Shown here one piece after another: positions 53,181-63,935 of a DNA stretch of 64,000 nt; position 1 is the stretch's first letter, and each line of letters opens with the position of its first letter. The stretch spans positions 496,001 through 560,000 of the forward strand of contig OZ037879.1 of assembly GCA_964035575.1 (NCBI GenBank). The letters are read 5' to 3'. The position numbers were made by a program, and so were the translations under genes. The notes under the pieces are model-generated. The model saw nothing but the letters and a program-made list of their open reading frames with translations. It was not told where the DNA came from and searched no databases. Source of the stretch: Rhynchopus sp. YZ270_cl-10 (lineage: Eukaryota > Euglenozoa > Diplonemea > Diplonemida > Diplonemidae).

Positions 53181-53711
53181 AAAAGAAAAAAAAAAACTAA
53201 CTGCGTTTGAACTGAATACTGTCTGCATTTGTACAACAAAAATCTTGCTTCGTAAAAAGTGTTTACCCAACAGTGTATGGGTTGTGTATTTACTGAGTGA
53301 GAAGGGGGGGGAAGGGGGGCAAAAAAAAATCACACACACACACAAACAAATCGGACTAACAGAGCCGTAACTCCTCAAAAAAAAGGGGGGGGACACACAC
53401 GCGCACAACACGGTAACCTTTCTGGGGGGGCTTGAAAGTTTGTTTTGTTTTTTTTTTGTTTTTGCTACTTTATTTTTACTTTTTTTTTGCTGTTTTGTTT
53501 CTTTTGTAGCATGACCAAAGGTCATTAAGAGGTAACCTTTCTGGGGGCGGAAGGTAATATTTTCCTTTTGACTGATGAATTGTGAACTTCCAAAAATGCA
53601 AAGCCAACTTTTTCGTTTGATAATCTGTGAAGAAAAAAAGGGGGGGAATGTGAGAAAAGGTCAAACCAAACCACCAGAGAGCGCGGAGTGTTAAGACATG
53701 AAGAGAATCTT

Positions 53712-53760
53712 GTAAGATGGACGCTCCTCTCGTGCACACACACACACACATACACATCTG
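53712..53760 (-). repeat. Family A' hairpin
   Basis: GTAAGATGGACGCTCCTCTC, GTGCACACAC...TACACATCTG: loop CCTCTCGTG conserved, CA repeat expanded in the right arm. Confidence 0.65.
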
Positions 53761-54324
53761 TGGACAATGTTACACTTCTGAGGAACTACCCACAGGTGCT
53801 TTCCAACGCACACACACACAAGGGGCAGCAGCTCCGGAATGCCAAGACTAGAACCCTTGGCATGATGACGGACCCAGGTGAGTGACGACACCTCCCCTTC
53901 AGCGAGTTGGGCATCGCAGGGTCCGCTCAGGACCCCGTGCCCCCGACGGTAAATGATGAAAACAAACAAATTACTTCTAAAGCGCGCACCACGGATAGAC
54001 TGCTCCCCACTCATCGGGCCTAGAACCCACCTGCATGCAGGTCCTTTCGAGGTACATCCCTGGTAAACTGGATGACCGACAGTTGGTCTCTCAGGCAAAA
54101 CTTATTTCATACTACACTCGGGGGATGGTCGGGGGCATCTATCCGGGGCGTTGATTGTGGCTAATCCTTGCAAGTGCGGCCTTGATTTAATTAACACGAA
54201 ATACCCTAGGTAACTTGGTCTGAAACACACACACACACCCATGGGTAATATTCTATGGGCCATGCCATTACTGATTTCAAACACATTCACGCACCTTTCA
54301 CAGGTAAAAATGGTTAAAATAAAA

Positions 54325-54390
54325 AGTGAAGTTATTAATGCACCTCCGACTGACCCACGTACGATGGCCAGCCATCCGGATGAAAGTACA
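54325..54390 (-). repeat. Family H hairpin with LINE-like terminus
   Basis: GTGAAGTTATTAATGCACCT, CCGACTGACCCACGTACGAT, then GCCAGCCATCCGGATGAAAG. The first eight bases GTGAAGTT equal the outer end of the LINE tail, linking family H to LINE tails. Confidence 0.75.
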
Positions 54391-54548
54391 AATAAAGTTA
54401 TTTTCAAGAAAGATGTGGCGCCCATGAGGCATTGCCTCCTCTTTTGTTTTACTGAATCGAGGAAGAGAAGAGTGCTCTTTTAAAAAAAGGGAAAGCTTAT
54501 AAGATAAATGTACCTCTCGGCACACACCCTTCTTTGAGAGAAAAAAAA

Positions 54549-54646
54549 GTGAAGTTGATAGTGCAAACGCCTCAGGGACGCAGGCACTGACACTCCGTGG
54601 GTTATCGAACCCCGGAGTGTTGCGCTTGGGAGTGGTTTCCAGGGAA
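54549..54646 (-). mobile_element. LINE 3' fragment or LINE-derived SINE (~98 bp)
   Basis: It matches the last ~98 bp of the LINE (both tail hairpins, including the T-arm-like GGGTTATCGAACCCC), with several substitutions. It is bounded by A-runs on both sides. More diverged than the 42941 copy, so older, or a separate SINE family sharing the LINE tail. Confidence 0.85.
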
Positions 54647-54825
54647 AAAAAAAAACGTTCCAAAAAATCACAAAAAAAAAATCTGGGCAACAAAGAAGGG
54701 ACAAAAGCGAGGTTGAAAGAGCAATCTGTTTTTTTACTTTTTTTTGAACACGGTGTTGATAATTCTTAAGACGCGAACACTGTTTCGAAGAAGGAAAAAA
54801 AAAAAAGGAAGCGTCATTGAAATGA

Positions 54826-54868
54826 ATGCAAATGAATGTTCCTCTTGAACAATACACATTTCAGGAGA
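54826..54868 (-). repeat. Family A' hairpin
   Basis: AAATGAATGTTCCTCTTGAA, CAATACACATTT: stem GTTC/GAAC. Confidence 0.6.
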
Positions 54869-55030
54869 GAGAAAGAAAGAAAAAAAAAACACTTGAAAGA
54901 TGAATGTGTACACACTTTCAAAAACAGGAAAGGTTGGAAAAATGAACCTAATCATCACACACTTGAAAAAAAAAAAAGAAAAAAATATAATCACGGAGAG
55001 AGGAAGAGGGCTTACTTCAGCCACTTTATA

Positions 55031-56125
55031 CATACAATGCAACGAGGCCGAGTCGGCCTCGCCAAGGCCTGAAAATAAATACTCAGGCGTGCCTGAGGCG
55101 TACTCGGGATTAGTTACGTTTAAGTACGCCTCAGGCACGCCTGAGTATATTTATATTTCTTACCAGCATTTTGGTCATGAACAAAAAAGTATTTCACCCC
55201 AAATTTTGTGGCTTTCGATTCAGAGGTAGCAAAATCTTTCAAATGCGGGGTCGCACGATGAAATGTGCCTGTGGGCCGAGCGAGTCGAAAAATGAAAAGG
55301 GTTCGCTAAGCTTTGGTGCTGATGATATATATTTTGGTGGTACCTTCGGGTATTTCATTGATTCAAGAATCATTGGAAACAAATCTCGGGGTGCTTTTCG
55401 ACTGGGTCCCTTCGGGGCCCAACTTGATGCAAGACGGAAGAGGCTCACACAAGGCTGGACCCTCTAACACTAGAGAGATCCCATCGAGATCCCAGAATTT
55501 TACACAGGCCTCCTTGATCCACAGACCACAGCTCTATTTTTAGTACAACTATGGGGTGACCAAAGGACTTTTTTACACATACCCGAGGTATGACTCATCT
55601 TCTGCGAAGTCTCTTTTTTGGAGGCAGTTTACTGTAAGCAGTAACCATGATATTTTTCTACTAAAAATATCTTGCGACCCCGCAATTTTCTCAGCAGGAC
55701 ACCGAAAGTTGATTTCAGCACATTTCAGGGGGCGGAGGAAATACATGGCATGCCTTAGAAACGTGATGACCTGTGCATAATAATTTTATATATCAGCAGA
55801 AATATGAAACCGGCTATACTTTCCCCTGGTTTTTGGTACAAACTTAAAGTCACGCATTTTTTGCTAAAAAAATTGTCCGACCCCGGAATTTTTTCAGATC
55901 GCTCCGGAAATGCAGCAGAGGCCCTTTTTGCGGGGGAAAAATACACACCAGGCGCCTGAAACGCAAGTATGCGTTGATATATACTCAGGCGTGCCTGAGG
56001 CGTACTTAAACGTAACTAATCCCGAGTACGCCTCAGGCACGCCTCAGTGACGCCTCAGGCACGCCTCAGATATATTTTCCAGATATGAGTATTTTCAGGC
56101 GTACCCGGCCTCGTTGCATTGTATG
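55031..56125. mobile_element. CAT-type TIR element, GCCTGAGGC family (1095 bp)
   Basis: Ends CATACAATGCAACGAGGCCG and its reverse complement, flanked by an exact 6-bp duplication TTTATA (55025-55030 and 56126-56131). The subterminal regions hold clustered palindromic units around CAGGCGTGCCTGAGGCGTAC, including a segment (AAGTACGCCTCAGGCACGCC) present inverted near both ends. The inner ~850 bp has short frames (for example 55171-55467, 98 codons) with no recognisable domain. It is probably non-autonomous. A shortened relative is at 48280-48452. Confidence 0.9.
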
Positions 56126-56131
56126 TTTATA

Positions 56132-56980
56132 ACACTCGATCCTGGTATTTTTTTTTTTTTGTCCAAAACTGGTCTCAACATGGTCTCCTGAAACGGAGCG
56201 TCTGTCACATCGAAATCCACCAGGGTGGCGTGCCCTGGTACGTTGTTGTCCTCAAAATATAAAAAAAATGTGGTCGATGGCGGCCAGCAGAGAGAGACCT
56301 CTGCATGTCAACATTACCAGTTGTTTGGGCGTGTTGTTGGGGGCCTATTATATGCAAAGCGCAGCTTGACCTGCTCGTACTGATTCGATAGAAGGGGCCG
56401 GTATGTTTCCTTCATTGCATCGGACACAGTGTGCGGGCAGGTCAAGAGGTCCACACGCACGCTTCACATCCTTCGCCAGCACAACAGGAGAGAGTTATTT
56501 GTCGGGCACACATCTACATCGTTGACACCAATAAAGGTTGACTTGAAATACAAAAGCCCTCAGCGGCAATGTACCTTTGGTATATGACCTGGACCCCAAA
56601 CTGGGTCCTACATTTTGAGGTTGAAATCCGTACACAATATAAGGGAAACCTTTTACAAGATGGAATCGCCGCGAATACAAAGAGAGGGAAAAAAGAGAGA
56701 GAAGAAAATAAAAAAAAAAAGACAAGAACCAAAATCCTACGTTCCGAGGTAGGCTTGTTGCTTTGTACCAGACCTTGCTGGATACTCACAAAAAAAACCC
56801 CCCCTCCTCCTCCTCCTCCCCCTGGGGTTTTTTGCTTCTTGTATTACTTTAAAAATGAACGCACATCAAATTAAAAAAGACATTTTTTTTGTATTGATAA
56901 CCAGAGGTTACCCCCCTGCTACAGGTATGGACCATCACAAAAAGGAAGTGAATATTATAGCAGGCAAATGAGTTCGAGGG
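56132..56980. other. Short intergenic stretch with decayed coding scrap
   Basis: The segment 56165-56262 is a frame-broken relative of 12655-12740. A family D unit lies at 56540-56600. No gene. Confidence 0.5.
56540..56600 (-). repeat. Family D hairpin (variant loop)
   Basis: CTTGAAATACAAAAGCCCTC, AGCGGCAATGTACCTTTGGT. Confidence 0.65.
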
Positions 56981-57133
56981 CACGGCGGACTAGTCAGGGG
57001 GACTACTAGTGGAACTACTAGTCGTAACAACTAGTGCTACACTGGTAGTGTTACTGGTGTAACACTAGTTGTAAAACACTAGTCATTTGGACCAGTAGCA
57101 CTACTAGTAGTCTTCTCTGACTAGTCCGCCGTG
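56981..57133. mobile_element. CAT-like TIR element, ACTAGT family (153 bp)
   Basis: Ends CACGGCGGACTAGTCAG and CTGACTAGTCCGCCGTG. The interior is a string of ACTAGT/ACTAGTAG palindromes, so it shares the architecture of the CAT group. The flanks CGAGGG and GGAGGA match at only 4 of 6 positions, so the duplication is uncertain. Confidence 0.75.
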
Positions 57134-58078
57134 GGAGGATGCGGGGAGGGGGGGGGTGGGGGCAAATTATATAGTTGGGACAAATAGAACTGAAAGATAA
57201 GAGAAGAGGGTCTTTGGGCAATAAAGAAACACCTCCACTGCGTCAAATATATTGTTTGAAGAAATAAAAGCAAAAAAAAAGGGAAGTAGATCCGAAAAGA
57301 AAAGAAGAAAAGAAAGAAAAGAAGACGGGGGGGGGGGGGGGGTCAGAGGTGTGTGTGGAGGAGTGAGTAGGGAAGAGGTAACGTCTTCACCGACACATTT
57401 TGACCTTGAGGAAAGAGAACAGTTTTTACGTCGTTTTTAGAAAAAAAAATTTAAAAAAAAAAAATTGTGGGCGGGAAATAAATATATGTCCACTGCATAA
57501 CCTGCGAAAGGGGTTTTTTAAAAAAATATTTGAACTTCTCTCTGTACAGCCATTCGCTATCGCGTATTGCAATTTTTATAAAATTAAAAGGGCACGCAAC
57601 TGGGTGTCATTTTTTTTTTTATCTGCAGATTATTTGAGTAATCGACAAGACTCAATTTGATTTCTTTTTTTCATTCCTCATTTTCCCTTTCGCCCTTAGA
57701 GCAAAATAAAAAAAATAAAAAAAATCGCCCGCGAACAGCGTCGTCTGTACAAACAAAAAGAAGAGAAAGTTGTTCCCAACGCAATAGCTTTTTTTTTTTT
57801 TTTGATGTGTGTTTCGCAACATCACACCTTTTAAAAAACCCCTCCTTTTGTATTAGGTAAGTAAGGGCTTGATTTATGTTGGAGAAAGACATGTTTTTGT
57901 GCGTTTTATTGTTGTTGTTTTTTTGCTTTGAAATTTGTTAGAATAGTGCAGGTTGACCTCGCAAACTTCACTTTCTTCTTGGAAAGTTAAAGGGTTTTGA
58001 AAGAAACATGATAAAAAAAAAAAAAAAAACAGTACAAAAACCCCCACCTTCGTCCCCGATACCACCTTCCCCCCACAT

Positions 58079-58106
58079 ATGCATTCAATAAATTGATAAT
58101 CATAGA
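58079..58106. repeat. Family G hairpin
   Basis: ATGCATTCAATAAATTGATA then ATCATAG; stem TCAAT/ATTGA. Confidence 0.65.
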
Positions 58107-58654
58107 AGGAAAAATAAGAACTTGAAAAACGCTCTTGATGCAACAGCAATACCGCTCCGCAAACCCGTACTTGACATCACATTAAACCACGGTAGACAGA
58201 TACATGAAATTTATCTGGTAATGCCACACACCTGCTTCCCAATGCGAACTGTCCTGACGACTTCGGGGGAAGGACGAAGCAGAGAGGCACACTGCATGCT
58301 TCTCCACGAAGGGTAATGGTGTCTTTGGTCTGACCAAAGACAGGAGCACTGTTCTCGTCCTCTTCCTCCACACCTTCCCCAGAGATTGGGGTGCGGGGAA
58401 TAACGGATAAGAGAGGGACCTTTCGTTGGACTGTTGACACTCATCCCCCCAGGGGTAGGTCTTTTTGTACAGAGCAGAGGCGAAGGATATTGGACCATTT
58501 GTGATGCAAAAAAACAGTCCTTCGCTGTTTACTTCTACTTTTGTTGGCGTGAAAGAACTGACTTTCATTTTGGATTTTTTCATACAAAAACAAAAAGGGG
58601 AGTAGGAAATGGGGGGGAACACAAAAGAAAAAATGAAAATCATACCCAAAACTT

Positions 58655-58690
58655 GAGATGAATGTGCCTCTCGCACAGAGATCTATCTAC
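58655..58690 (-). repeat. Family A' hairpin
   Basis: AGATGAATGTGCCTCTCGCA, CAGAGATCT: loop CCTCTCG retained. Confidence 0.65.
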
Positions 58691-58851
58691 TCACAAAAAA
58701 AGGGGGGGGGAAAGCGTCAGAACGCAACTGTTTGGCGTAAAAGGATTTTTTTTTTGGATTTTTTGTTGTTGTGGAAAAAAAAAAGAGGGGGGCACACCCA
58801 ACGAACGTCAGCAATCGTAGTTATAAAGAAGGGGGGGGGGGGGGGGGGGGG

Positions 58852-60047
58852 GGGGGTAGGTGGGGGCAAAACCCCTATTTTTTTGAGGCATTTTGACTTT
58901 TTTGGACTTCCGCGCAAAGTACGTACAAACCACCCCTCATACCCACCCAGAAATGGGTCAGAAACACCCTGTGACCCGAAAATCCATGCTAAGGGCGACT
59001 CAGAATATGAAAAAATGCAAAAAAATAGTGAAAAAGTGGCCTTTTGACGGTTTTGGCCATGTTGGGTAAAATGGCCATTTTTGGACAAAAAAATCAAAAA
59101 AACAGCAAAATTTCGACGTCATGACAGCTGCTTGGGCACAAACCTACCCCAGGGAGGTCCTGTGAGTCCATTCCGACCTGTTTTGGACACTTTAGGTACT
59201 TTTTTTGGCCGTTTTTTGGTGTTTTTAGGTCAAAAAATACCCTGGACTTTACCCTGGACGTCCCTGGGCCGCGACTTGCGCCCTGCTTTCAGACCCACTC
59301 TGGGCCAAAAAATGGGTGAAAACCCCCGAAAAAGCACTCCGGGAACCCAGATAGTTCCAAATATCCACCAGAAACCCACCCAAACACCTCAAAAACATGC
59401 CAGAAAAATATTTTTAAAAACACACTTTTTCAAATAAGTCATTATGGAACCTGCCCAGATGAACTTTTTGAAAAAAGTGTGTTTTTGAAAATATTTTTCT
59501 GGCATGTTTTTGAGGTGTTTGGGTGGGTTTCTAGTGGATATTTGGAACTATCTGGGTTCCCGGAGTGCTTTTTCGGGGGTTTTCACCCATTTTTTGGCCC
59601 AGAGTGGGTCTGAAAGCAGGGCGCAAGTCGCGGCCCAGGGACGTCCAGGGTAAAGTCCAGGGTATTTTTTGACCTAAAAACACCAAAAAACGGCCAAAAA
59701 AAGTACCTAAAGTGTCCAAAACAGGTCGGAATGGACTCACAGGACCTCCCTGGGGTAGGTTTGTGCCCAAGCAGCTGTCATGACGTCGAAATTTTGCTGT
59801 TTTTTTGATTTTTTTGTCCAAAAATGGCCATTTTACCCAACATGGCCAAAACCGTCAAAAGGCCACTTTTTCACTATTTTTTTGCATTTTTTCATATTCT
59901 GAGTCGCCCTTAGCATGGATTTTCGGGTCACAGGGTGTTTCTGACCCATTTCTGGGTGGGTATGAGGGGTGGTTTGTGGGTACTTTGCGCGGAAGTCCAA
60001 AAAAGTCAAAATGCCTCACCCGTCCTGAAGGTTTTGCCCCCACCTAG
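58852..60047. mobile_element. Fold-back element with ~580-bp arms
   Basis: The left arm (58852-59434) and right arm (59467-60047) are reverse complements with only a few differences, separated by a 32-bp spacer. The outer ends are TAGGTGGGGGCAAAACC. G-runs border both sides, so a 6-bp duplication of G cannot be excluded or proven. Because the arms mirror each other, the same ~96-codon frame (MDKKIKKTAKFRRHD...) appears on both strands. It is rich in P/G/F and shows no known domain. Transcription across it would give a very long double-stranded RNA. Confidence 0.9.
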
Positions 60048-60048
60048 G

Positions 60049-60877
60049 CATACTGTGCAGGCGAGCCGTTTTTAGGCGAGTTTTTCGTTTTCCTGATTTT
60101 CAGGAAAAACTCGCCAAAAACTCGCCCTACTCGCCCATTACTCGCCTATTACTCGCCAAAACTCGCCAAAAACTCGCCTAAACTCGCCAAAAACTCGCCT
60201 TAACTCGCCTAAACTCGCCCACATTTGGGTGCAAATCCTGGTGCACATACGCACCTTGGGGGTGAAAATGTGCACCAGGATGTGAAAATGGAGGGCGGGG
60301 GTGACTGATGACAACATGCCACTCGAAAACACACAAAAAAATTGAAATTGTGTCACTTGTACGTCTAAAGGCAACCATGTCACGGCAGTGGCTGACAGGC
60401 ATGTATGTAAACATTTGCTCCAGGGGAAGATCCAAGCGTGCCATAGATCCCGGGGGACAAGACGTGCTACAATCCGGAGGATGACGAAGACATGAGCCGG
60501 GGCTACACTCGCTATACAATGTCCTCGCCATGCCGGTAAATGGCAACCCTGCAGGCCACCCCTTGGCGGTATTCCACCACGACTACATCGCACCCATCTG
60601 TGCAAACTTCATGGATCCGCAGAAGCTACAGCTGGACTGGTGGTACTGGTTGTGGAAGCCTACAAAAGCAAACTGTAGAGGTCTTGTTCAAGTGGAACGA
60701 AAAAAATTTTCTCTTCAAAACTCAAATTTCCCTCATATTTTCGTGTGTACACTTTTCCCAAGGTAAAATCCCTACAAAAAAAAAAAAACTCGCCAAAACT
60801 CGCCCCCCAAAAATGGGCGAGTTTTAGGCGAGTTTTTGGCGAGTAGGCGAGTTTTTTTTACTCGCCCGCACAGTATG
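60049..60877. mobile_element. CAT-type TIR element, GGCGAGTTTT family (829 bp)
   Basis: Ends CATACTGTGCAGGCGAG and CTCGCCCGCACAGTATG, flanked by CCTAGG on both sides (60043-60048 and 60878-60883). That flank is itself palindromic, so it could instead be part of the TIR. Both ends carry arrays of GGCGAGTTTT and its complement AAAACTCGCC. The middle (about 60420-60690) has more complex, coding-like sequence described separately. It sits directly against the right arm of the fold-back element. Confidence 0.85.
60530..60766 (+). pseudogene. Coding-like fragment inside the GGCGAG element
   Basis: A 78-codon frame whose first ~50 residues look protein-like (GHPLAVFHHDYIAPICANF, then LQLDWWYWLWKPTK). 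Unrecognised. It may be captured host sequence or the remains of an element protein. Confidence 0.4.
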
Positions 60878-60954
60878 CCTAGGGGGGGGGGGGGGGGGAG
60901 GCACTCTTCTTCTCTGTGTTTTATTCGTCGGAGTTTATTTAAAAAATAAAAAAA

Positions 60955-61005
60955 GAGAAGTTAAAAGTGCATAACGCCTCACCAATACACCGGTGGACGA
61001 AGTCG
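60955..61005 (-). repeat. Family I hairpin
   Basis: GAAGTTAAAAGTGCATAACG, CCTCACCAATACACCGGTGG, ACGAAG: stem CACC/GGTG. Confidence 0.65.
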
Positions 61006-62695
61006 AAAAAAAAATTGACAGATACGCATAATGTGGAGCAATTTGGGGCAACGAACATTCAGACAACTGCAAAAAAAAAGGAAAAAGCCTCTTGGAGCTC
61101 CTCCTCTGGGGTGTCTATACACGAATAATACAACCAAAGTTTTCAGGGGGAGAAAGAAAAAAAGAAAAAGAGGGAGAGCGGGGAGTGGGAGGAATGGGGG
61201 CTACAAGGGAGAGCCTCCCTCCCCACCCATATGTGTGTCCTCACCCATTGAAATTGTCCCGTGTGTGTTTTTCTTTTTTTTTCCCCCTTTCTCCTGGCGT
61301 TGTCGAAAATTATTTTAACAAAATAATGAAATGAATATTTTTGTGAAATCCACGAGGAGCAAAAACAGCTGCCTCTTCGTGGGAAGTTGTGTGTGTGTGG
61401 GTTATGCCTTTTTTTTCAAAGCAGAAAAAAAAAAAAAAGAAGGGGGAAAAAAGGACGTTTCGTGTGGTTCAAAAAAAAAAAATTCGAAAGGAACCGAAAG
61501 GATCGCTAAATTGCCTCCCGTCGCCGTTAGCGTTCTGTGTGATATACGTTCTTCTCTTTTGTTATATTTCCATTGTTATTCTTTTTTTATTTCTGGAGCG
61601 GTCTTGGTTTGCTGTAATTTGATTGGCGGGAAATAGCCGTTGCGCCAATTTTCGTAAATGATAACACGTGGCTATTTCCCTCGGGAAGGTATTTGCTGAA
61701 GTCTTGCAGGTGCTTCAGTTGCAATTCGCACGCAATTTGCACACTACTTTCTTGGGGGGGGTTTTTCCTCCCGAAATAAAACGAAAAATACAATAAAATA
61801 GAAAAATAGAAAAGAATTGTAAGACAATGGCCCTCTTTTTCAATTTCATTTTTTTTTTTGTTTTTTTTTGCTATCGACACGTCTAGTTGGGTGTGATTGC
61901 ATGGGGGATGAGAGTGGGGATTGGGTACAGTTATTTCCACTTTTTTTTTCTCTAAAACTCGAAGAACTGGTGTGGGGGAAAAGACTTTCAAAAAAGAAAA
62001 AAGAAAAAAATCTCAGAAAAAAAATAGGGAGGGGTTTTTTTTTTCTTTGAGTCAGTGCGCAGGACAGTCGTTTATTTCAGAAACTAGCGGTTGACAAAGG
62101 TTGTTCAGGTTTTCGTTCAGTTGCACACTTTTGAATATTTCCAAAAAAGTGGTCAAAAAAAAGAATTTTTAAAAGCAAAAGAAAGAACAAAACAAAGACT
62201 TGAAACAATAAAAAAACACTAAAATGGGTTTTCCACAGGCACATTTTGCATACCCTCCAGAGAGTGAACTATGTAAAGCAGCACTTTAAAAAAAACACCG
62301 TATTTTATGTATTTTGATGCACCTCAACAGATTTAGACACATATGAATTTACTATCTAAAAAAATGGAGCCAGCGGGCAAAAGAGGAAAGTGCCCTTCCT
62401 AAACGTACACACTACTGTCAAAAGGGAAGGTGTCGCGACTCACCCTGTATCATTGAAATAAACATTACTTACCAATGGTACTCCAAATACTGCCCCATTT
62501 TTCTATAGTAAAACCGAGCCTATGAATTTAAAAGGGGAAAAAATCTATGAGCAAACATTTAAAAAAGAAACAAATTAACAAATTATTGAAATACGTTGAG
62601 AAAAATGTTGGAAATGCTTAGAAGAAGAAAAAGATGAATTAGATACTAGATCTCAATAGAAGGTGTCCATAACTTTTGTTTTTTAAATTATTTCA

Positions 62696-62752
62696 TTTTA
62701 CGTTCTATTCTACTGAATAGAAGGTAGAATAGGGTGATAAATGGACCCAAAC
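62696..62752. repeat. Family F hairpin
   Basis: CATTTTACGTTCTATTCTAC, TGAATAGAAGGTAGAATAGG, ending ATGGACCC. Confidence 0.7.
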
Positions 62753-62833
62753 TTTGAAAACAAAACTAAAAACAAAACTAACGATCTGTACAAAACTAAT
62801 AATGTGTAATTAAAAGAAGAAAGAACATTTTGA

Positions 62834-62873
62834 ACGATGAATATGTCGCACGTGTACGCAACAATTCATCAGA
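62834..62873 (-). repeat. Family A' hairpin
   Basis: GATGAATATGTCGCACGTGT, ACGCAACAATTCATC: outer arms GATGAAT/ATTCATC pair. Confidence 0.6.
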
Positions 62874-63317
62874 AGCGACAGAAAGGTGGGGATATTCGTT
62901 TCATTCCAACAGGGTGCTCTTCATAACCTAAATCTGACGGATGAATGAATAATATTAAAAAACTAATGCAAAAACACAACCTTTTTTTAGAAAATAATGT
63001 ATCAACAAACACAAATAAGATACTAAAAGTGCCGAGAAAAAAAAACCAAATAAAACCTCAACCCATTTCAGTGTTTTTTTTCAAAAAAAAAAAGGTGTCG
63101 GGGGTTGAAAAAAAGGCACGCAAAAGAAGGGAGAAAAAAATTTTTGAATGGGAGTATGTGTACGCGGATGTGTCTTGTTTCCATTCTATGAACCCCCTGT
63201 CTTTCGTTGTGGAAGAAGTTTTGATACGCGAACAACGAGAAAAGGAGTTTTTTTTTTTATAGATGAGTCTGCATTTTCGACTGTGCTTCTATATCTATTG
63301 AAGAAAGAAAGAAAAGG

Positions 63318-63398
63318 TTTAGTTGAAATACAAAGCCCTTTCGTGACAGTGTACCTTGGTATGACCGGCTATACCGGGGGTGGATACCCAACCACGCA
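63318..63398 (-). repeat. Family D hairpin, full unit
   Basis: GTTGAAATACAAAGCCCTTT, CGTGACAGTGTACCTTGGTA, TGACCGGCTATACCGGGGGT, ending CCCAACCACGC. Same two-hairpin layout as 50409-50500. Confidence 0.8.
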
Positions 63399-63416
63399 AA
63401 AAAAAAGAACAGAAAA

Positions 63417-63473
63417 GTTTATAAGATGAACCTAAGCCTCTCATTTGCTTAGTCACCTTTTGATCACAATCAA
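63417..63473 (-). repeat. Family A hairpin, consensus copy
   Basis: GTTTATAAGATGAACCTAAG, CCTCTCATTTGCTTAGTCAC, CTTTTGATCACAA. It lies 19 nt after a family D unit in the same orientation. Confidence 0.85.
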
Positions 63474-63897
63474 AAAAAAAAAAAAAAAAAGATGGTTTGT
63501 AATATCGAGTGAACCCGTGCAGATTGCTCATTGTTCATTGTAGAGCAAAGAAAACCCACACGCCTCCTCATCTCTTGTTAGCTGAGGGGTTCTTTTTGGC
63601 AAACTATTAAAAAAAAAAAAAATGTTGTATTTTGCTTCGAAAGTCACAACCTTCTCTTGAGTAAAGAGAGAGAGAGAAGTAAAAACAAACAACAACGACA
63701 AAAATTATAGGTGGGACAAGAGGGGGGGAAGAAAGACTGAAAAAAGGTACCGCCTTTTCTTTTGGCAACACACCATCGTCATCTCTCTTGAGGGTGAAGA
63801 GAACCTATCTGAAAAAAATACATTCAATCACACAAAAAAATCGGAAATACGCTAAATTATTATTATTTTTTTTGCCTATACAATATTCGCGGGGTTT

Positions 63898-63935
63898 TGA
63901 TCAAATGAATCTAAGCGTCTCTTTGCTTAGCCTGA
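63898..63935 (-). repeat. Family A hairpin
   Basis: GATCAAATGAATCTAAGCGT, CTCTTTGCTTAGCCTGATT. Confidence 0.65.

Larger units (their letters stand above)
51252..55030. other. Gene-free stretch with many hairpin repeats
   Basis: No supportable gene. The hairpin families A, A', D, E, F, H, I and J are all represented. A GC-richer segment at 53790-54100 has short frames but no recognised product. Confidence 0.5.
57134..58851. other. Gene-free stretch
   Basis: No supportable gene. A family E unit (57921-57975), a family G hairpin (58079-58106), a family A' hairpin (58655-58690), several G-runs and homopolymers. The overlapping frames at 58120-58560 lack any recognisable product. Confidence 0.5.

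Noticed and set aside
59081-59821. A duplicated gene encoding MDKKIKKTAK... on both strands
   Set aside because: The two copies are the mirrored arms of the fold-back; composition is P/G/F-rich with no domain.
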